A stretch of 64,000 nucleotides of DNA from Hymenobacter artigasi (GCF_012275535.1 NZ_JAAVTK010000015.1:1-64000); one strand, 5' to 3'. Numbered from the stretch's first letter, positions 15,793-25,198 are shown. A program made the numbers and translations. The notes: generated by a model not told the origin, from the sequence alone.

Positions 15793-17268
15793 TCAGCCAT
15801 CCGCAACTACAGCGTTTTCTATTTTTTCCGGCTGCGCCTTTTTCTCCTTACCAGCCTTTTGCCGGGCCTCCTCAATCGTCCCAATCATGTAAAAGGCACT
15901 CTCGGGCAGGTCGTTGAACTCGCCGGCCAGAATCCGCTCGCAGCCGCTGAGGGCGTCCTCCAGCCCGACGTCTTTGCCCGGCAGGCCGCTGAACTGCTCG
16001 GTGGTGAAAAACGGCTGCGTGAGAAACCGCTCCAGTCGCCGGGCCCGGCCCACCAGGTTGCGGTCAGCGGTGGAGAGCTGCTCCAGGCCCAGCATGGCGA
16101 TAATATCCTGCAGCTCTTCGTATTGGGCCAGCACCCGCTTTATTTCCTGCGCCACCGCGTAGTGCCGCGGCCCGATGATGTCGGCGGTGGCCATTTTAGA
16201 ATTGGACTGCAGCAGGTCGATGGCCGGAAACAGGCCCTCGCTCGCTCTTTTGCGCGACAGCACGATGGTGGCCGACAGGTGCGAAAACGCGTGCACGGCG
16301 GCCGGGTCCGTAAGGTCGTCGGCCGGCACGTACACGGCCTGAATGGAGGTAATTGCCCCGGCTTCGGTGTTGGCGATGCGCTCTTCGAGCTTGGCCAGCT
16401 CCGTGGCCAGCGTGGGCTGGTAGCCCAGGCGCGAGGGCATCATGCCCAGCAGCCCCGATACCTCCATGCCCGCCTGGATGAAGCGGAAGATGTTGTCAAT
16501 TAGCAACAATACGTCGCGCTGCTCGTCGTCGCGGAAGTACTCGGCCATGGTCAGGGCCGCGTGGCCTACCCGGAAGCGCGCGCCGGGCGGCTCGTTCATC
16601 TGGCCAAACAGCATGACCATATTTTGCAGCACCCCGGCCTCCTTCATTTCGTGGTACAGCTCGAGGCCTTCGCGGCACCGCTCGCCAATGCCGCAAAACA
16701 GGCTGACCCCGTTCGTATGGCCCGCCATGTTGTGAATTATCTCCGTGAGCAGCACCGTTTTGCCCACCCCCGCGCCGCCAAACAGCCCGGCCTTGCCGCC
16801 CCGCTCCAGCGGAATCAGCACATCGATGGCCTTGATGCCGGTACGGAAAATTTCGGACCTGGTGGAGCGGTGCAGCAAGGGCGGGGGCAGCCGGTGAATG
16901 GTGCGCTGCGCCAGCCCGGTCAGGGGTGGCCCGTGGTCGATGGTATTGCCAAACACATCGAACATCCGGCCGAGGATTTCATTGCCTACGGGCACCTCAA
17001 GCTGCTTTCCCTCAGTATCTACCCGCAGGCCCCGGGTGAGGCCCTGGGTGGGGTTGAGGGCAATGCCGCGCACCCGGTGCTCATCGAGCTGCGTCAATAC
17101 TTCGATGACGACCTGCTGCCCGGCCCCGGCATACAGCACGGAGAAGATGGCGGGCAGGTCGTGCTCAAACCACACGTCTACCACGCTGCCCCGCACGGAG
17201 ATGATGCGGCCCGCGGGGCGGGGGGCTGGTGCTGCTGCCGGTATATGCGTTTGATGGTTCATGGGCAT
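15793..17268 (-). CDS. atpD: N-ATPase F1 beta subunit
   Basis: 491 residues. The Walker A loop GGAGVGKTVLL, the Walker B region DVLLLIDNIFRF and the YVPADDLTDPA segment identify the catalytic beta subunit. It heads the operon atpD-C-Q-R-B-E-F-A-G, the N-ATPase order with beta first and alpha near the end. Start MPMNHQTH at 17268; Met3 is an alternative. A Pro/Ala-rich tail precedes the beta-barrel domain. The likely role is Na+ export driven by ATP, supporting the neighbouring NhaA and other Na+-dependent processes. Confidence 0.94.
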   Translation of the reverse strand: MPMNHQTHIPAAAPAPRPAGRIISVRGSVVDVWFEHDLPAIFSVLYAGAGQQVVIEVLTQLDEHRVRGIALNPTQGLTRGLRVDTEGKQLEVPVGNEILGRMFDVFGNTIDHGPPLTGLAQRTIHRLPPPLLHRSTRSEIFRTGIKAIDVLIPLERGGKAGLFGGAGVGKTVLLTEIIHNMAGHTNGVSLFCGIGERCREGLELYHEMKEAGVLQNMVMLFGQMNEPPGARFRVGHAALTMAEYFRDDEQRDVLLLIDNIFRFIQAGMEVSGLLGMMPSRLGYQPTLATELAKLEERIANTEAGAITSIQAVYVPADDLTDPAAVHAFSHLSATIVLSRKRASEGLFPAIDLLQSNSKMATADIIGPRHYAVAQEIKRVLAQYEELQDIIAMLGLEQLSTADRNLVGRARRLERFLTQPFFTTEQFSGLPGKDVGLEDALSGCERILAGEFNDLPESAFYMIGTIEEARQKAGKEKKAQPEKIENAVVADG

Positions 17269-17294
17269 TCACGATTGGGACTCGCAAAGGCGGC

Positions 17295-17332
17295 TGCCCC
17301 CGGCCACTCGCTACACGAGGTGGCCGGGGGCA
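17295..17332. promoter_or_regulatory. GC-rich hairpin in the atpD-ppsA divergent region
   Basis: A 16-bp stem with one bulged base (TGCCCCCGGCCACTCG and its complement) lies 27 bp before the atpD start. There is no T-tract in either direction, so it is more likely a leader structure of the atp mRNA or a protein site than a terminator. Confidence 0.5.
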
Positions 17333-17427
17333 GCGCAGTTTTCTGGCTGAGGCATGCGCGTTGCGACACTGCTGGCTACTAATGCTATAGCCCGGCACAA
17401 GATTACGGCCGCCCCAGCCGCGTCCCC

Positions 17428-17464
17428 TTGACGAAAGTCATGGCCGGGGCCTGACATTGGGCAT
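17428..17464 (+). promoter_or_regulatory. FNR-like bipartite box S1 (ppsA promoter)
   Basis: TTGAC-GAAA-GTCAT, then GGCCGGGGC and CTGAC-ATTG-GGCAT. The TTTG of a GTCCTTTG -7-like box starts at 17491, 63 bp after the first T, matching the other boxes. The box faces ppsA. It is in the divergent region with atpD, but no -7 box with the same spacing is seen on the atpD side. Confidence 0.7.
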
Positions 17465-17546
17465 TCCCGTTGCCGGGGGCGCGCCGGTCCTTTGCCCTAC
17501 GCCGACAGTCAGGCCGCCAACCTCACCCAACTTTCAGCCCCACACC

Positions 17547-19973
17547 ATGGCACTTCCAGCTTACACGCTCTTTTTCCGGGAATTAACCAACGACAAAGTG
17601 GCCCAGGTGGGTGGCAAGAATGCTTCCTTGGGGGAGATGTTCAACAAGCTCAGCGACCAGGGCATCCGGGTGCCCGATGGCTTTGCCACTACGGCCGCCG
17701 CCTACTGGCTGCTGCTGGACGAAAACGGCCTGCGGGCGCCGCTCACCGAGCTGCTGAATACCCTGGACACTCAGGAGTTCAGCAACCTGCCCGACGTGGG
17801 GGCCCGGGCCCGCTCGCTGGTGCACGGGGCCGTGATGCCCGTGGCCGTGGCCGCCGCCATTCGGGCAGCATACCGCGAGCTGACCGCCGAAAACCCCGAC
17901 CGCACGGAAGTAGCCGTGCGCAGCAGCGCCACGGCCGAAGACCTGCCCACCGCCAGCTTTGCCGGTCAGCACGACTCGTTTCTGAACATTGAGGGCGAGC
18001 AGGGGGTACTCGACGCCTGCCACCGCTGCTTCGAGTCGCTGTTCAACGACCGGGCCATCAAGTACCGCGTTACCAATGGGTTCGACCACATGCAGGTAGC
18101 GCTGTCGGTGGGCGTGCAGACCATGGTGCACTCGGATTTGGCTTCCGCCGGCGTGGCCTTCACCATTGAGCCCGAAACGGGGCATGAGCACTTCATCTAC
18201 CTCACCGGCAGCTGGGGGCTGGGCGAAAACGTGGTGCAGGGCGCGGTGAACCCCGACGAGTTTTACCTCTTCAAGCCCTCGCTGCGCGACGGCCACCGCG
18301 CGCTGGTGACCAAAAAGCTGGGCGACAAGGCCAAAACCATGCGCTACGCCGCCCCCCCGGCCAATGCTCACGACCAGCGGGCAGATACCATCGTGAACAC
18401 CGACACGCCGGCCGCGCAGCGCGAGGTATTTGTGCTCACCGATGCGGAAGTTGAACAGTTGGGCCGTTGGTGCCTCGTGATTGAGGAGCACTACGGCATG
18501 CCCATGGACATTGAGTGGGCCAAAGACGGGCTCAACAACCAGCTCTACATCGTGCAGGCCCGCCCCGAAACCATCAGCCAGAACCGCGAGGCCCTGCGCC
18601 TGCACGAGTACCACCTCACCGAAACCGGCCCGGTGCTGGCTACCGGCAAGGCCGTGGGCAGTCAGATTGTGTCGGGCGTGGCGCGCATCATCGACTCGCC
18701 GGCCGATGGCCACCGCCTGCAGCCGGGCGAAATCCTGGTCACCGACATCACCAGCCCCGACTGGAACGCCGTGCTCCAGAACGCGGCCGTCATCGTGACC
18801 AACCGGGGCGGGCGCACCAGCCACGCAGCCATTGTGGCCCGCGAGCTGGGGCTGTCGGCCGTGGTGGGCACCTTGGATGCTACTACCAGGATTAAGGACG
18901 GGCAGGTGATAACCGTTTCCTGCGCCGAGGGCGACGAAGGCCAGGTGTTTGAGGGCCAGCTGGCCTGGACCGAAACCGACCTCGACCTGGCCCAGGTGGC
19001 CCGGCCCGCCACCAAGGCCCTGCTCATCCTCGCCGACCCCGACCGCGCCCTGCAACTGGCCCGTTACCCCAGCCAGGGCGTGGGGCTGATGCGCATGGAG
19101 TTCGTCATCAACAACACTATTCGCGTGCACCCCATGGCGCTGGTTGAGTTCGATAAGCTGACCGACCAAGCTGCCCGCGCCGAGATTGAGCAGCTCACTG
19201 CCCACTACTCCAGCAAGCCCGAATACTTCGTGGAGAAGCTCGCGCAGGCCATTGGTTTCGTGGCGGCCACGTTCTTTCCGCGCGAAGTCATTGTGCGGCT
19301 GAGCGATTTCAAAACCAATGAGTACGCCGACCTGCTGGGCGGCCGGCAGTTTGAGCCCCACGAGGAAAACCCCATGCTGGGCTTTCGCGGGGCCTCGCGC
19401 TACTACAGCCCCCAGTACCGCGAGGGATTCCGGCTGGAGTGCGCGGCCCTGCGCCGGGTGCGCCACGACATGGGCCTGACCAACGTGAAAGCCATGGTGC
19501 CCTTCTGCCGCACCGTGGCCGAGGGCCGGCAGGTGGTGGCCCTTATGGAGGAGTTTGGCCTGAAGCAGGGCGAGGAAGGGCTGGAAATCTACGTCATGGC
19601 CGAAATCCCGAGCAACGTCATCCTGGCCAGGGAATTCGCCGAAGTGTTCGACGGCTTTTCCATCGGCTCCAACGACCTGACCCAGCTGGCGCTCGGCATC
19701 GACCGGGATTCGGCCATCATCAGCCATTTGTTTGATGAGCGCAATGAGGCCGTGACCCAGCTCATGGCGCAGGTTATCGGCAAAGCCAAAGCCAGCGGGC
19801 GGCCCATTGGCCTCTGCGGCCAAGCCCCGAGCGACTACCCCGAGTTTGCCCGCTTCCTGGTCGAGCAGGGCATCGATAGCATTTCCTTTACCCCCGACGC
19901 GCTGCTGCAGGGCCTCGCCAACATGGTGGCAGCCGAAGCGGCCGTGCCAGCTGCGCGGGCAGCAGTCGCCTAG
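17547..19973 (+). CDS. ppsA: Phosphoenolpyruvate synthase
   Basis: 808 residues from ATG 17547 (MALPAYTLFFRELTNDKVAQ). The N-terminal ATP-grasp domain starts VGGKNASLGEM. The swivelling domain carries the phospho-histidine H426 (GGRTSHAAIVARELG), and the TIM barrel carries the catalytic cysteine C757 (GLCGQAPSD). The enzyme makes PEP from pyruvate and ATP, giving AMP and phosphate, and feeds gluconeogenesis. A related fold, pyruvate phosphate dikinase, is less likely from the TSHAAIVARELG pattern. Box S1 suggests it belongs to the stress regulon. The mla genes follow 72 bp later and may be co-transcribed. Confidence 0.93.
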   Translation: MALPAYTLFFRELTNDKVAQVGGKNASLGEMFNKLSDQGIRVPDGFATTAAAYWLLLDENGLRAPLTELLNTLDTQEFSNLPDVGARARSLVHGAVMPVAVAAAIRAAYRELTAENPDRTEVAVRSSATAEDLPTASFAGQHDSFLNIEGEQGVLDACHRCFESLFNDRAIKYRVTNGFDHMQVALSVGVQTMVHSDLASAGVAFTIEPETGHEHFIYLTGSWGLGENVVQGAVNPDEFYLFKPSLRDGHRALVTKKLGDKAKTMRYAAPPANAHDQRADTIVNTDTPAAQREVFVLTDAEVEQLGRWCLVIEEHYGMPMDIEWAKDGLNNQLYIVQARPETISQNREALRLHEYHLTETGPVLATGKAVGSQIVSGVARIIDSPADGHRLQPGEILVTDITSPDWNAVLQNAAVIVTNRGGRTSHAAIVARELGLSAVVGTLDATTRIKDGQVITVSCAEGDEGQVFEGQLAWTETDLDLAQVARPATKALLILADPDRALQLARYPSQGVGLMRMEFVINNTIRVHPMALVEFDKLTDQAARAEIEQLTAHYSSKPEYFVEKLAQAIGFVAATFFPREVIVRLSDFKTNEYADLLGGRQFEPHEENPMLGFRGASRYYSPQYREGFRLECAALRRVRHDMGLTNVKAMVPFCRTVAEGRQVVALMEEFGLKQGEEGLEIYVMAEIPSNVILAREFAEVFDGFSIGSNDLTQLALGIDRDSAIISHLFDERNEAVTQLMAQVIGKAKASGRPIGLCGQAPSDYPEFARFLVEQGIDSISFTPDALLQGLANMVAAEAAVPAARAAVA

Positions 19974-20045
19974 CGGCTGCTTACCAGCCCATTAATACGC
20001 CTGATTCACATCGCTCCTTAACCCACTTTTTGCAACTCCTGCTCC

Positions 20046-20804
20046 GTGTTCAAAAGCCCTTTCCTTGCCGAAACCGGTGCCATCGCGCAGTTTACCGGGC
20101 GGTTTTTCCGCGAGGGATTCCGGCCGCGCTACGAGGTGCGCGAGTTTCTGTACCAGTGCTTCGTGGTGGGCTACCAGTCGCTGCCGATGGTGGGCATTAC
20201 GGGTTTCATCATGGGCCTCGTGCTCACCCTGCAAAGCCGGCCCACCATGGCCCAGTTCGGGGCCGAGTCCTGGATTCCGACGATGGTCGGGCTGACCATT
20301 ATCCGGGAGATGGGGCCGATTATCACGGCGCTGATTTTTGCGGGTAAAATCGGCTCCAGCATCGGGGCCGAGCTGGGCTCGATGCGCGTGACGGAGCAGA
20401 TTGACGCCATGGAAGTATCGGGCACCAATCCGTTTAAGTACCTGGTGGTGACGCGGGTGCTGGCCACCACGCTCATGCTGCCGCTGCTCACGGTGCTGGC
20501 CGATGCCATTGGCCTGTACGCTTCCTACGTGGGCATCAACACCAGAGGCGTTACGACGCTGGCTCTTTTCATCAACAACATCCTCAGCGGGCTGACTTTT
20601 GCCGATGTGCTGCCCGCTTTTTTCAAGACCTTCTTCTTTGGCTTCGCGGTGGGCATTGTGGGCTGCTACAAGGGCTACTACGCCAACAAAGGCACGGCCG
20701 GTGTGGGGGCGGCGGCCAACTCGGCCGTGGTGGTATCGTCGCTGCTCATCTTCATAATCGACCTGCTGGCCGTGCAGATTACCGGTTTGCTGGGCTTAAA
20801 CTAG
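20046..20804 (+). CDS. mlaE: MlaE-type ABC transporter permease
   Basis: 252 residues from a GTG start (MFKSPFLAETGAIAQFTGRF). It has the MlaE signature region (PMVGITGFIMGLVLTLQ, ISRxMGPI-like REMGPIITALIFAGKIGSSI, and GAELGSMRVTEQIDAMEV). MlaE dimers form the inner-membrane core of the MCE lipid transporter that moves phospholipids between inner and outer membranes. The full set here is E-F-D without MlaB or MlaC, the usual Bacteroidota arrangement. Confidence 0.92.
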   Translation: MFKSPFLAETGAIAQFTGRFFREGFRPRYEVREFLYQCFVVGYQSLPMVGITGFIMGLVLTLQSRPTMAQFGAESWIPTMVGLTIIREMGPIITALIFAGKIGSSIGAELGSMRVTEQIDAMEVSGTNPFKYLVVTRVLATTLMLPLLTVLADAIGLYASYVGINTRGVTTLALFINNILSGLTFADVLPAFFKTFFFGFAVGIVGCYKGYYANKGTAGVGAAANSAVVVSSLLIFIIDLLAVQITGLLGLN

Positions 20805-20859
20805 AGTTTATTTGCCTGTAAATGAACGTTATGCTCCTGACCAACTATCCACCTGCCCC

Positions 20860-21636
20860 ATGAAAACCCTCACCGCGCCGGCTCCGCCCCCTGCCCCCAC
20901 CGGCCCCGCCGAGGTGGTGCTCACGCTGGAGCACATTGCCAAATCGTTTGGCGACAACCATGTGCTGCGGGACTTTTCGCTGGACCTGCACCGGGGCGAA
21001 AACGTGGTGGTGTTGGGCAAGTCGGGCTCGGGCAAGTCGGTGCTGGTCAAGTGCATCATTGGGCTGCTGCGGCCCGATGCCGGGCGCATCACCGTGCTGG
21101 GGCAGGACATCAGCACCCTCGACCACGAGGCCATGGACCAGCTGCGGGCCAAGCTGGGCTTCCTCTTCCAGAGCAATGCCCTGTACGACTCGATGACGGT
21201 GCGCGAGAACCTACTGTTTCCGCTGCGCCGGCAGTGGCTGGCCGACCGCCGGGGCAAGGAAAAGGAATTGGTGCAGCAGGCGCTGGAAGACGTAGGCCTG
21301 GGCGACACGGCCGAAAAGATGCCGGCCGAACTTTCGGGCGGGCAGCGCAAGCGCATCGCCCTGGCCCGCACGCTCATCCTGCAGCCCGAAATTATTCTCT
21401 ACGATGAGCCCACCACCGGCCTCGACCCCATCACGGCGCGCGAAATCAGCGGCCTCATCCGGGAGGTGCAGCAGAAATACCAGACGGCGGCCTTCATCAT
21501 CTCCCACGACATGGACAGCGTGCGCCTCGTGGCCGACCGCGTGGCCCTGCTCGCCGACGGCCGCTGCTATGCGCAGGGAACCTACGCGGAACTGGCCAAG
21601 CATGAAGACCCGCGCGTGCACGACTTTTTCATCTGA
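20860..21636 (+). CDS. mlaF: MlaF-type ABC transporter ATPase
   Basis: 258 residues from ATG 20860; a TTG at 20812 would add 16 residues and is not favoured. Walker A is GKSGSGKSVLVK, the Q-loop is LFQSNALYDSMTV, the signature is LSGGQRKRIALART, and Walker B is IILYDEPTTGLDP with H-loop ISHDMD. The protein powers the MlaE permease in the cytoplasm. A 56-bp gap follows mlaE. Confidence 0.93.
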   Translation: MKTLTAPAPPPAPTGPAEVVLTLEHIAKSFGDNHVLRDFSLDLHRGENVVVLGKSGSGKSVLVKCIIGLLRPDAGRITVLGQDISTLDHEAMDQLRAKLGFLFQSNALYDSMTVRENLLFPLRRQWLADRRGKEKELVQQALEDVGLGDTAEKMPAELSGGQRKRIALARTLILQPEIILYDEPTTGLDPITAREISGLIREVQQKYQTAAFIISHDMDSVRLVADRVALLADGRCYAQGTYAELAKHEDPRVHDFFI

Positions 21637-21682
21637 TGCCGGTCGCCTCCCTCACCTATTTAAATAGCTAATTTCCATCATC

Positions 21683-22684
21683 ATGCCCGATTCTTCCACC
21701 AGCAAGCAAGTGCGCCTCGGCCTGTTCGTCGTGGTGGGGATGGGATGCCTGCTCGTCATCCTGTACCTGCTGGGCCGCCAGCAAAACCTGTTTCAAAGCA
21801 GCCTGCCGGTGCAGGCCGACTTCCGCAACGTGGCCGGCCTGCTGCCCGGCAACAACGTGCGGCTGGGGGGCATTACGGTGGGCACCGTGAAGGATATCAG
21901 CATTATAAACGACACCACGGTGCGCGTGAGTATGAGCCTGAACAAGGACGTGCAGCCCTTTGTGCGGCGCAACGCGGTGGCCAGCATCGGCACCGACGGC
22001 CTGGTGGGCAACACCATCATCAACCTCACGGCCGGCCGGGGCCCGGCCCCGGCCGTGCAGGCTGGCGACCAGCTGCCCACCCACGAAAAAACCAGTATCG
22101 ACGCCATGCTGGCCACGCTCGACGTGTCCAACCAAAACCTGGTCGGCATCACCGCCGGCCTGCGCCAGGTCACGGACAAGCTCAACGACAGCAAGGCACT
22201 GTGGGAGTTGCTGGGCAACGAGCAGCTCCCGGCCGATGTGAGCCGGAGCGTGCGCAACGCCGCCGCCGCTTCGGCCCAGCTCAACGCCGCTGCCACCGAT
22301 GTGCGCCAGCTCACCAGCGGCGTGCGGCGGGGCCGGGGTCCGCTGGGCTACCTGCTTACCGATGAGGCATTTGCCGGCCAAATCGGGCACGCCGCCCGGC
22401 AGCTGGCCGGCACTTCCGACACGCTGGCCGCCACCCTCAACGGCCTGCAACGGCAGGTGCAAAGCGGCGGCGGCCCGGTGCAAACGCTGCTCACCGACAC
22501 CACCGCCGCCCGCCAGCTGCGCCAGACCATGGGCAGCGTGGCGCAAAGCACCGCCAAGCTCAACCAAAGCATGACGGCCCTGCAGCACAACTTCCTGCTG
22601 CGCGGCTACTTCCGCCGCCAGGCCCGCAAAGCCGCCTGCGAAAAGGCGCGCCGGGCCCGCGACAGCGCCCGCCTCGCTCATTAA
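21683..22684 (+). CDS. mlaD: MlaD-family MCE protein
   Basis: 333 residues. One N-terminal membrane anchor (LGLFVVVGMGCLLVILYLLG) is followed by a single MCE domain (about residues 40-125: VQADFRNVAGLLPGNNVRLG and VGTVKDISI). The rest is a long Ala/Gln-rich helical region, rich in leucine repeats, and ends in a basic tail. MCE proteins form hexameric rings that carry lipid through the periplasm. Genes E, F and D are closely spaced in one direction. Confidence 0.9.
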   Translation: MPDSSTSKQVRLGLFVVVGMGCLLVILYLLGRQQNLFQSSLPVQADFRNVAGLLPGNNVRLGGITVGTVKDISIINDTTVRVSMSLNKDVQPFVRRNAVASIGTDGLVGNTIINLTAGRGPAPAVQAGDQLPTHEKTSIDAMLATLDVSNQNLVGITAGLRQVTDKLNDSKALWELLGNEQLPADVSRSVRNAAAASAQLNAAATDVRQLTSGVRRGRGPLGYLLTDEAFAGQIGHAARQLAGTSDTLAATLNGLQRQVQSGGGPVQTLLTDTTAARQLRQTMGSVAQSTAKLNQSMTALQHNFLLRGYFRRQARKAACEKARRARDSARLAH

Positions 22685-22790
22685 GTAGTCAGTCCTCCGT
22701 AATCGGTAGTCAGACCGGAATTAATTGACTGATTATTAAATAGATGAGGTCTGATTGCTGACTACTTATTACGGACTACCTACCTAACAG
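22682..22790 (+). repeat. Dispersed palindromic repeat R1, copy 5
   Basis: Begins AAGTAGTCAGTCCTCCGTAA at the mlaD stop codon and contains GTAGTCAGACCGGAATTAAT, then GTCTGATTGCTGACTACTTA. It fills the whole gap between mlaD and the LOG gene. Confidence 0.82.
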
Positions 22791-22799
22791 AATATTCCT

Positions 22800-23600
22800 G
22801 TGCCTGTACCCCATGACCACCGTGCCGGCTTCGGAGGCAACGCGGGCTTTTCAAACCTACCCCCGGCGCACGGCGCGTCCCCACCCAGCCAGCGGGCCGA
22901 GCGGCGCTTTATGGCCGGGCCGGGCACTCGCCGGGGGGAGCTGCGCTTTCTGTGGACGGTGCTGCGCGAGTTTCTGCGCGGGTTTCGGATGCTGCACTTT
23001 GTGGGGCCGTGCGTGTCGGTATTCGGCTCGGCGCGGGTCACCGAAGACTCGCCGTTTTATGCCCTGGCCCGGCAGCTGGGCGCCGGCCTGAGCCGGCAGG
23101 GCTTCACGGTGCTCACCGGCGGCGGGCCGGGGATTATGGAAGCCGCCAACCGCGGGGCCCACGACGTGGGCGGGCTTTCGGTGGGCTGCAACATCGTGCT
23201 GCCGAAGGAGCAGCATCCCAACCCGTACCTGGACCACTGGCTGGCCTGCCGGCACTTTTTTGTGCGCAAGGTGCTGCTGGTCAAATACTCCTACGCATTC
23301 GTAATCATGCCCGGCGGCATTGGCACCCTCGACGAGCTGTTTGAGGCCCTCACGCTGATTCAGACCCGAAAAATCCGCGACTTCCCGGTGGTAGTGGTGG
23401 GCCGCGACTATTGGCAGTCGTTGCGCGAGCTGCTCACCCACCTGGAGGCGCAGGGCATGGTAGCGCCGGCCGATTTGCGGCTGCTCACCTACACCGATTC
23501 GGTGGAAGAGGCCCTGGCCCACATCGAGCAGTACGCCGTGGTTAAGTACCAGCTGGCGGCCCGGCGGCGGCCCCGGCGCTGGTGGTGGCTGGGCGAATAA
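22800..23600 (+). CDS. LOG-family (TIGR00730) protein
   Basis: 266 residues with a Rossmann-like fold and the LOG motifs GGGPGIMEAANRGA and MPGGIGTLDELFEA (PGGxGTxxE). Characterised members hydrolyse cytokinin riboside monophosphates or related nucleotides to release a base. The bacterial role is usually nucleotide salvage or unknown. The start is uncertain: GTG 22800 is used, and the first in-frame ATG is 22911 (MAGPGTRRGELRF). The gene stands between an R1 repeat and an R2 palindrome. Confidence 0.85.
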   Translation: MPVPHDHRAGFGGNAGFSNLPPAHGASPPSQRAERRFMAGPGTRRGELRFLWTVLREFLRGFRMLHFVGPCVSVFGSARVTEDSPFYALARQLGAGLSRQGFTVLTGGGPGIMEAANRGAHDVGGLSVGCNIVLPKEQHPNPYLDHWLACRHFFVRKVLLVKYSYAFVIMPGGIGTLDELFEALTLIQTRKIRDFPVVVVGRDYWQSLRELLTHLEAQGMVAPADLRLLTYTDSVEEALAHIEQYAVVKYQLAARRRPRRWWWLGE

Positions 23601-23637
23601 GCCTTTCGCGCTGCTGGTGGCCGGGGTTTATTCCCGC

Positions 23638-23797
23638 GCTAAAGCAGTTTTCGGGATTGTGTACAGCTTAGGAGGCCAGCAGGCAGTAGCGCGAACTTTG
23701 TCGTTCGCGTCCCCGCGCCGTCAGAGTAGTTCTAACGGCGCGGGGACGCGAACGACAAAGTTCGCGCTACGTGTACACGAACCTGAAAACTGCTCTA
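23638..23797. repeat. Nested palindromic repeat R2, copy 2 (long)
   Basis: A perfect 36-bp inverted repeat (arms 23686-23721 and 23735-23770, starting GTAGCGCGAACTTTGTCGTT) lies within an outer imperfect pair (AAAGCAGTTTTCGGGATTGT and its counterpart ending AAACTGCTCTA). It separates two convergent genes, and its right end overlaps the stop codon of the MBL gene. It may act as a two-way terminator. Confidence 0.82.
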
Positions 23798-25198
23798 AAT
23801 GCCTTCGAACAGCACTTTACGGTCCAGATAGTCGGGCACCTCCACGTTGGGCCAGCCGTGGGCTTCGCGCAGGGTTTTCGCCAGAGCCTCGGCGGGCGCG
23901 GGTTCGCCGTGCACGATAAAGGTGCGCTTGGGCGGGGCCTGAAACTGGCCGAGCCAGCGCAGCAGCTCCGAGCGGTCGGCATGGGCCGAGAAGCCTTCGA
24001 GCTGCTTGACCTGGCAGCGCACGGGCACCATTTCGCCGAACATTTTGATTTCCGTTTCGCCGTTTTGCAGGCGGCGCCCCCGGGTGCCCTCGGCCTGGTA
24101 GCCCACGAGCAGCAGCGTATCCTGGGGCCGGGTCAGGCGATTGAAGAGGTGGTGCACGATGCGCCCGCCGGTGCACATGCCGCTGGAGGAGATGATGATG
24201 GCCGGCCCGGTTTTCGAGTTCAGCCCCTTCGATTCGCGGGCTTCGGTGATGAAGCGCACGCCCGGAAAGTCGAACACGTTGCCGTGTCCGAGGCGGTGGG
24301 CAGCCGGGTGGCGCGGGTACAGGTCAGACACGCGAATGCCCATCGGGCTGTCCACGTACACCGGCACCTGCGGCAGGCGGCCTTCGGCAATGAGCTTTTT
24401 GAGGTAATAGAGCAGGGTCTGGGTGCGGCCCACGGCGAAGGCAGCGATGAGCAGCACGCCGCCCCGGGCCATGGCCTCTGTCACCACCCGTACCAGCTCG
24501 GCCTCGGGGTCTTCGATGCGCGCGTCGCGGTCGCCGTAGGTGGACTCCACCAGCAGCACGTCGGCCGTGGCTATGGGCGTGGGGTCGAAGAGTACCGGGT
24601 TGTCGTAGCGGCCCAGGTCGCCGGAGAACACCAGCTGCTTGCGCTGCTGCGCGCCCTGCACGGCCAGCTCCACTATGGCCGAGCCGAGGATGTGGCCGGC
24701 ATCGCGGAAGGTGAGCGTGAGCAGGCCATCGAGCAGGGTAACGGGGGCGTCATAGGCCACGGTTTCTACCAGCGGCAGCATGTGCTCCACGTCGGTCTGG
24801 GTGTAGAGCGGTTCGGCGGGGTGGTGTTTCGAGTAGCCTTTTTTATTGGCATAGGCGGCTTCTTCTTTCTGGAGCTTGGCCGAATCTAACAGCATGATGC
24901 TGAGCAGGTCGGCGGTGGCCTCGGTGCACAGGATGCGGCCCCGGAAGCCGTCGCGCACCAGCTTGGGCAGGTAGCCGCTGTGGTCGATGTGGGCGTGAGT
25001 GAGGATGACCAGCTCCACATCGGCCACCGGGAGCGGCAGGGGCTCGCGGTTGCGCAGGCGTAGCTCCTTTAGGCCCTGAAACAGGCCGCAGTCCACCATC
25101 ACCTGGTGGGGCCGGCTGGCATGGTCGTCGAGCGTGAGCAGGTATTTGGAGCCGGTGACGCAGTGCGCGGCCCCCAGAAATTGCAGGTTAACATCCAT
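23795..25198 (-). CDS. MBL-fold beta-CASP RNase-like protein
   Basis: 467 residues from the ATG at 25196-25198 (MDVNLQFLGAAHCVTGSKYL); a longer frame to 25435 has no support. It shows the metal site THAHIDHSGYLP, the beta-CASP domain (SSSGMCTGGRIVHHL) and the C-terminal RMMBL part (FSAHADRSELLRWL, VHGEPAPAEALAKTL). These are features of CPSF73/Ysh1-like nucleases found across bacteria and archaea; the substrate is presumably RNA. Such genes often sit near USP and N-ATPase genes in stress clusters (general knowledge, not shown here). Confidence 0.9.
   Translation of the reverse strand: MDVNLQFLGAAHCVTGSKYLLTLDDHASRPHQVMVDCGLFQGLKELRLRNREPLPLPVADVELVILTHAHIDHSGYLPKLVRDGFRGRILCTEATADLLSIMLLDSAKLQKEEAAYANKKGYSKHHPAEPLYTQTDVEHMLPLVETVAYDAPVTLLDGLLTLTFRDAGHILGSAIVELAVQGAQQRKQLVFSGDLGRYDNPVLFDPTPIATADVLLVESTYGDRDARIEDPEAELVRVVTEAMARGGVLLIAAFAVGRTQTLLYYLKKLIAEGRLPQVPVYVDSPMGIRVSDLYPRHPAAHRLGHGNVFDFPGVRFITEARESKGLNSKTGPAIIISSSGMCTGGRIVHHLFNRLTRPQDTLLLVGYQAEGTRGRRLQNGETEIKMFGEMVPVRCQVKQLEGFSAHADRSELLRWLGQFQAPPKRTFIVHGEPAPAEALAKTLREAHGWPNVEVPDYLDRKVLFEGI

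Noticed and set aside
17583..19823. 746-residue minus-strand frame opposite ppsA
   Set aside because: Gly/His/Val-rich shadow translation with no motif; PEP synthase on the plus strand is unambiguous.
22813..23091. ATG start of a different frame inside the LOG gene
   Set aside because: That frame lacks LOG motifs; the GTG-initiated frame at 22800 contains PGGxGTxxE.
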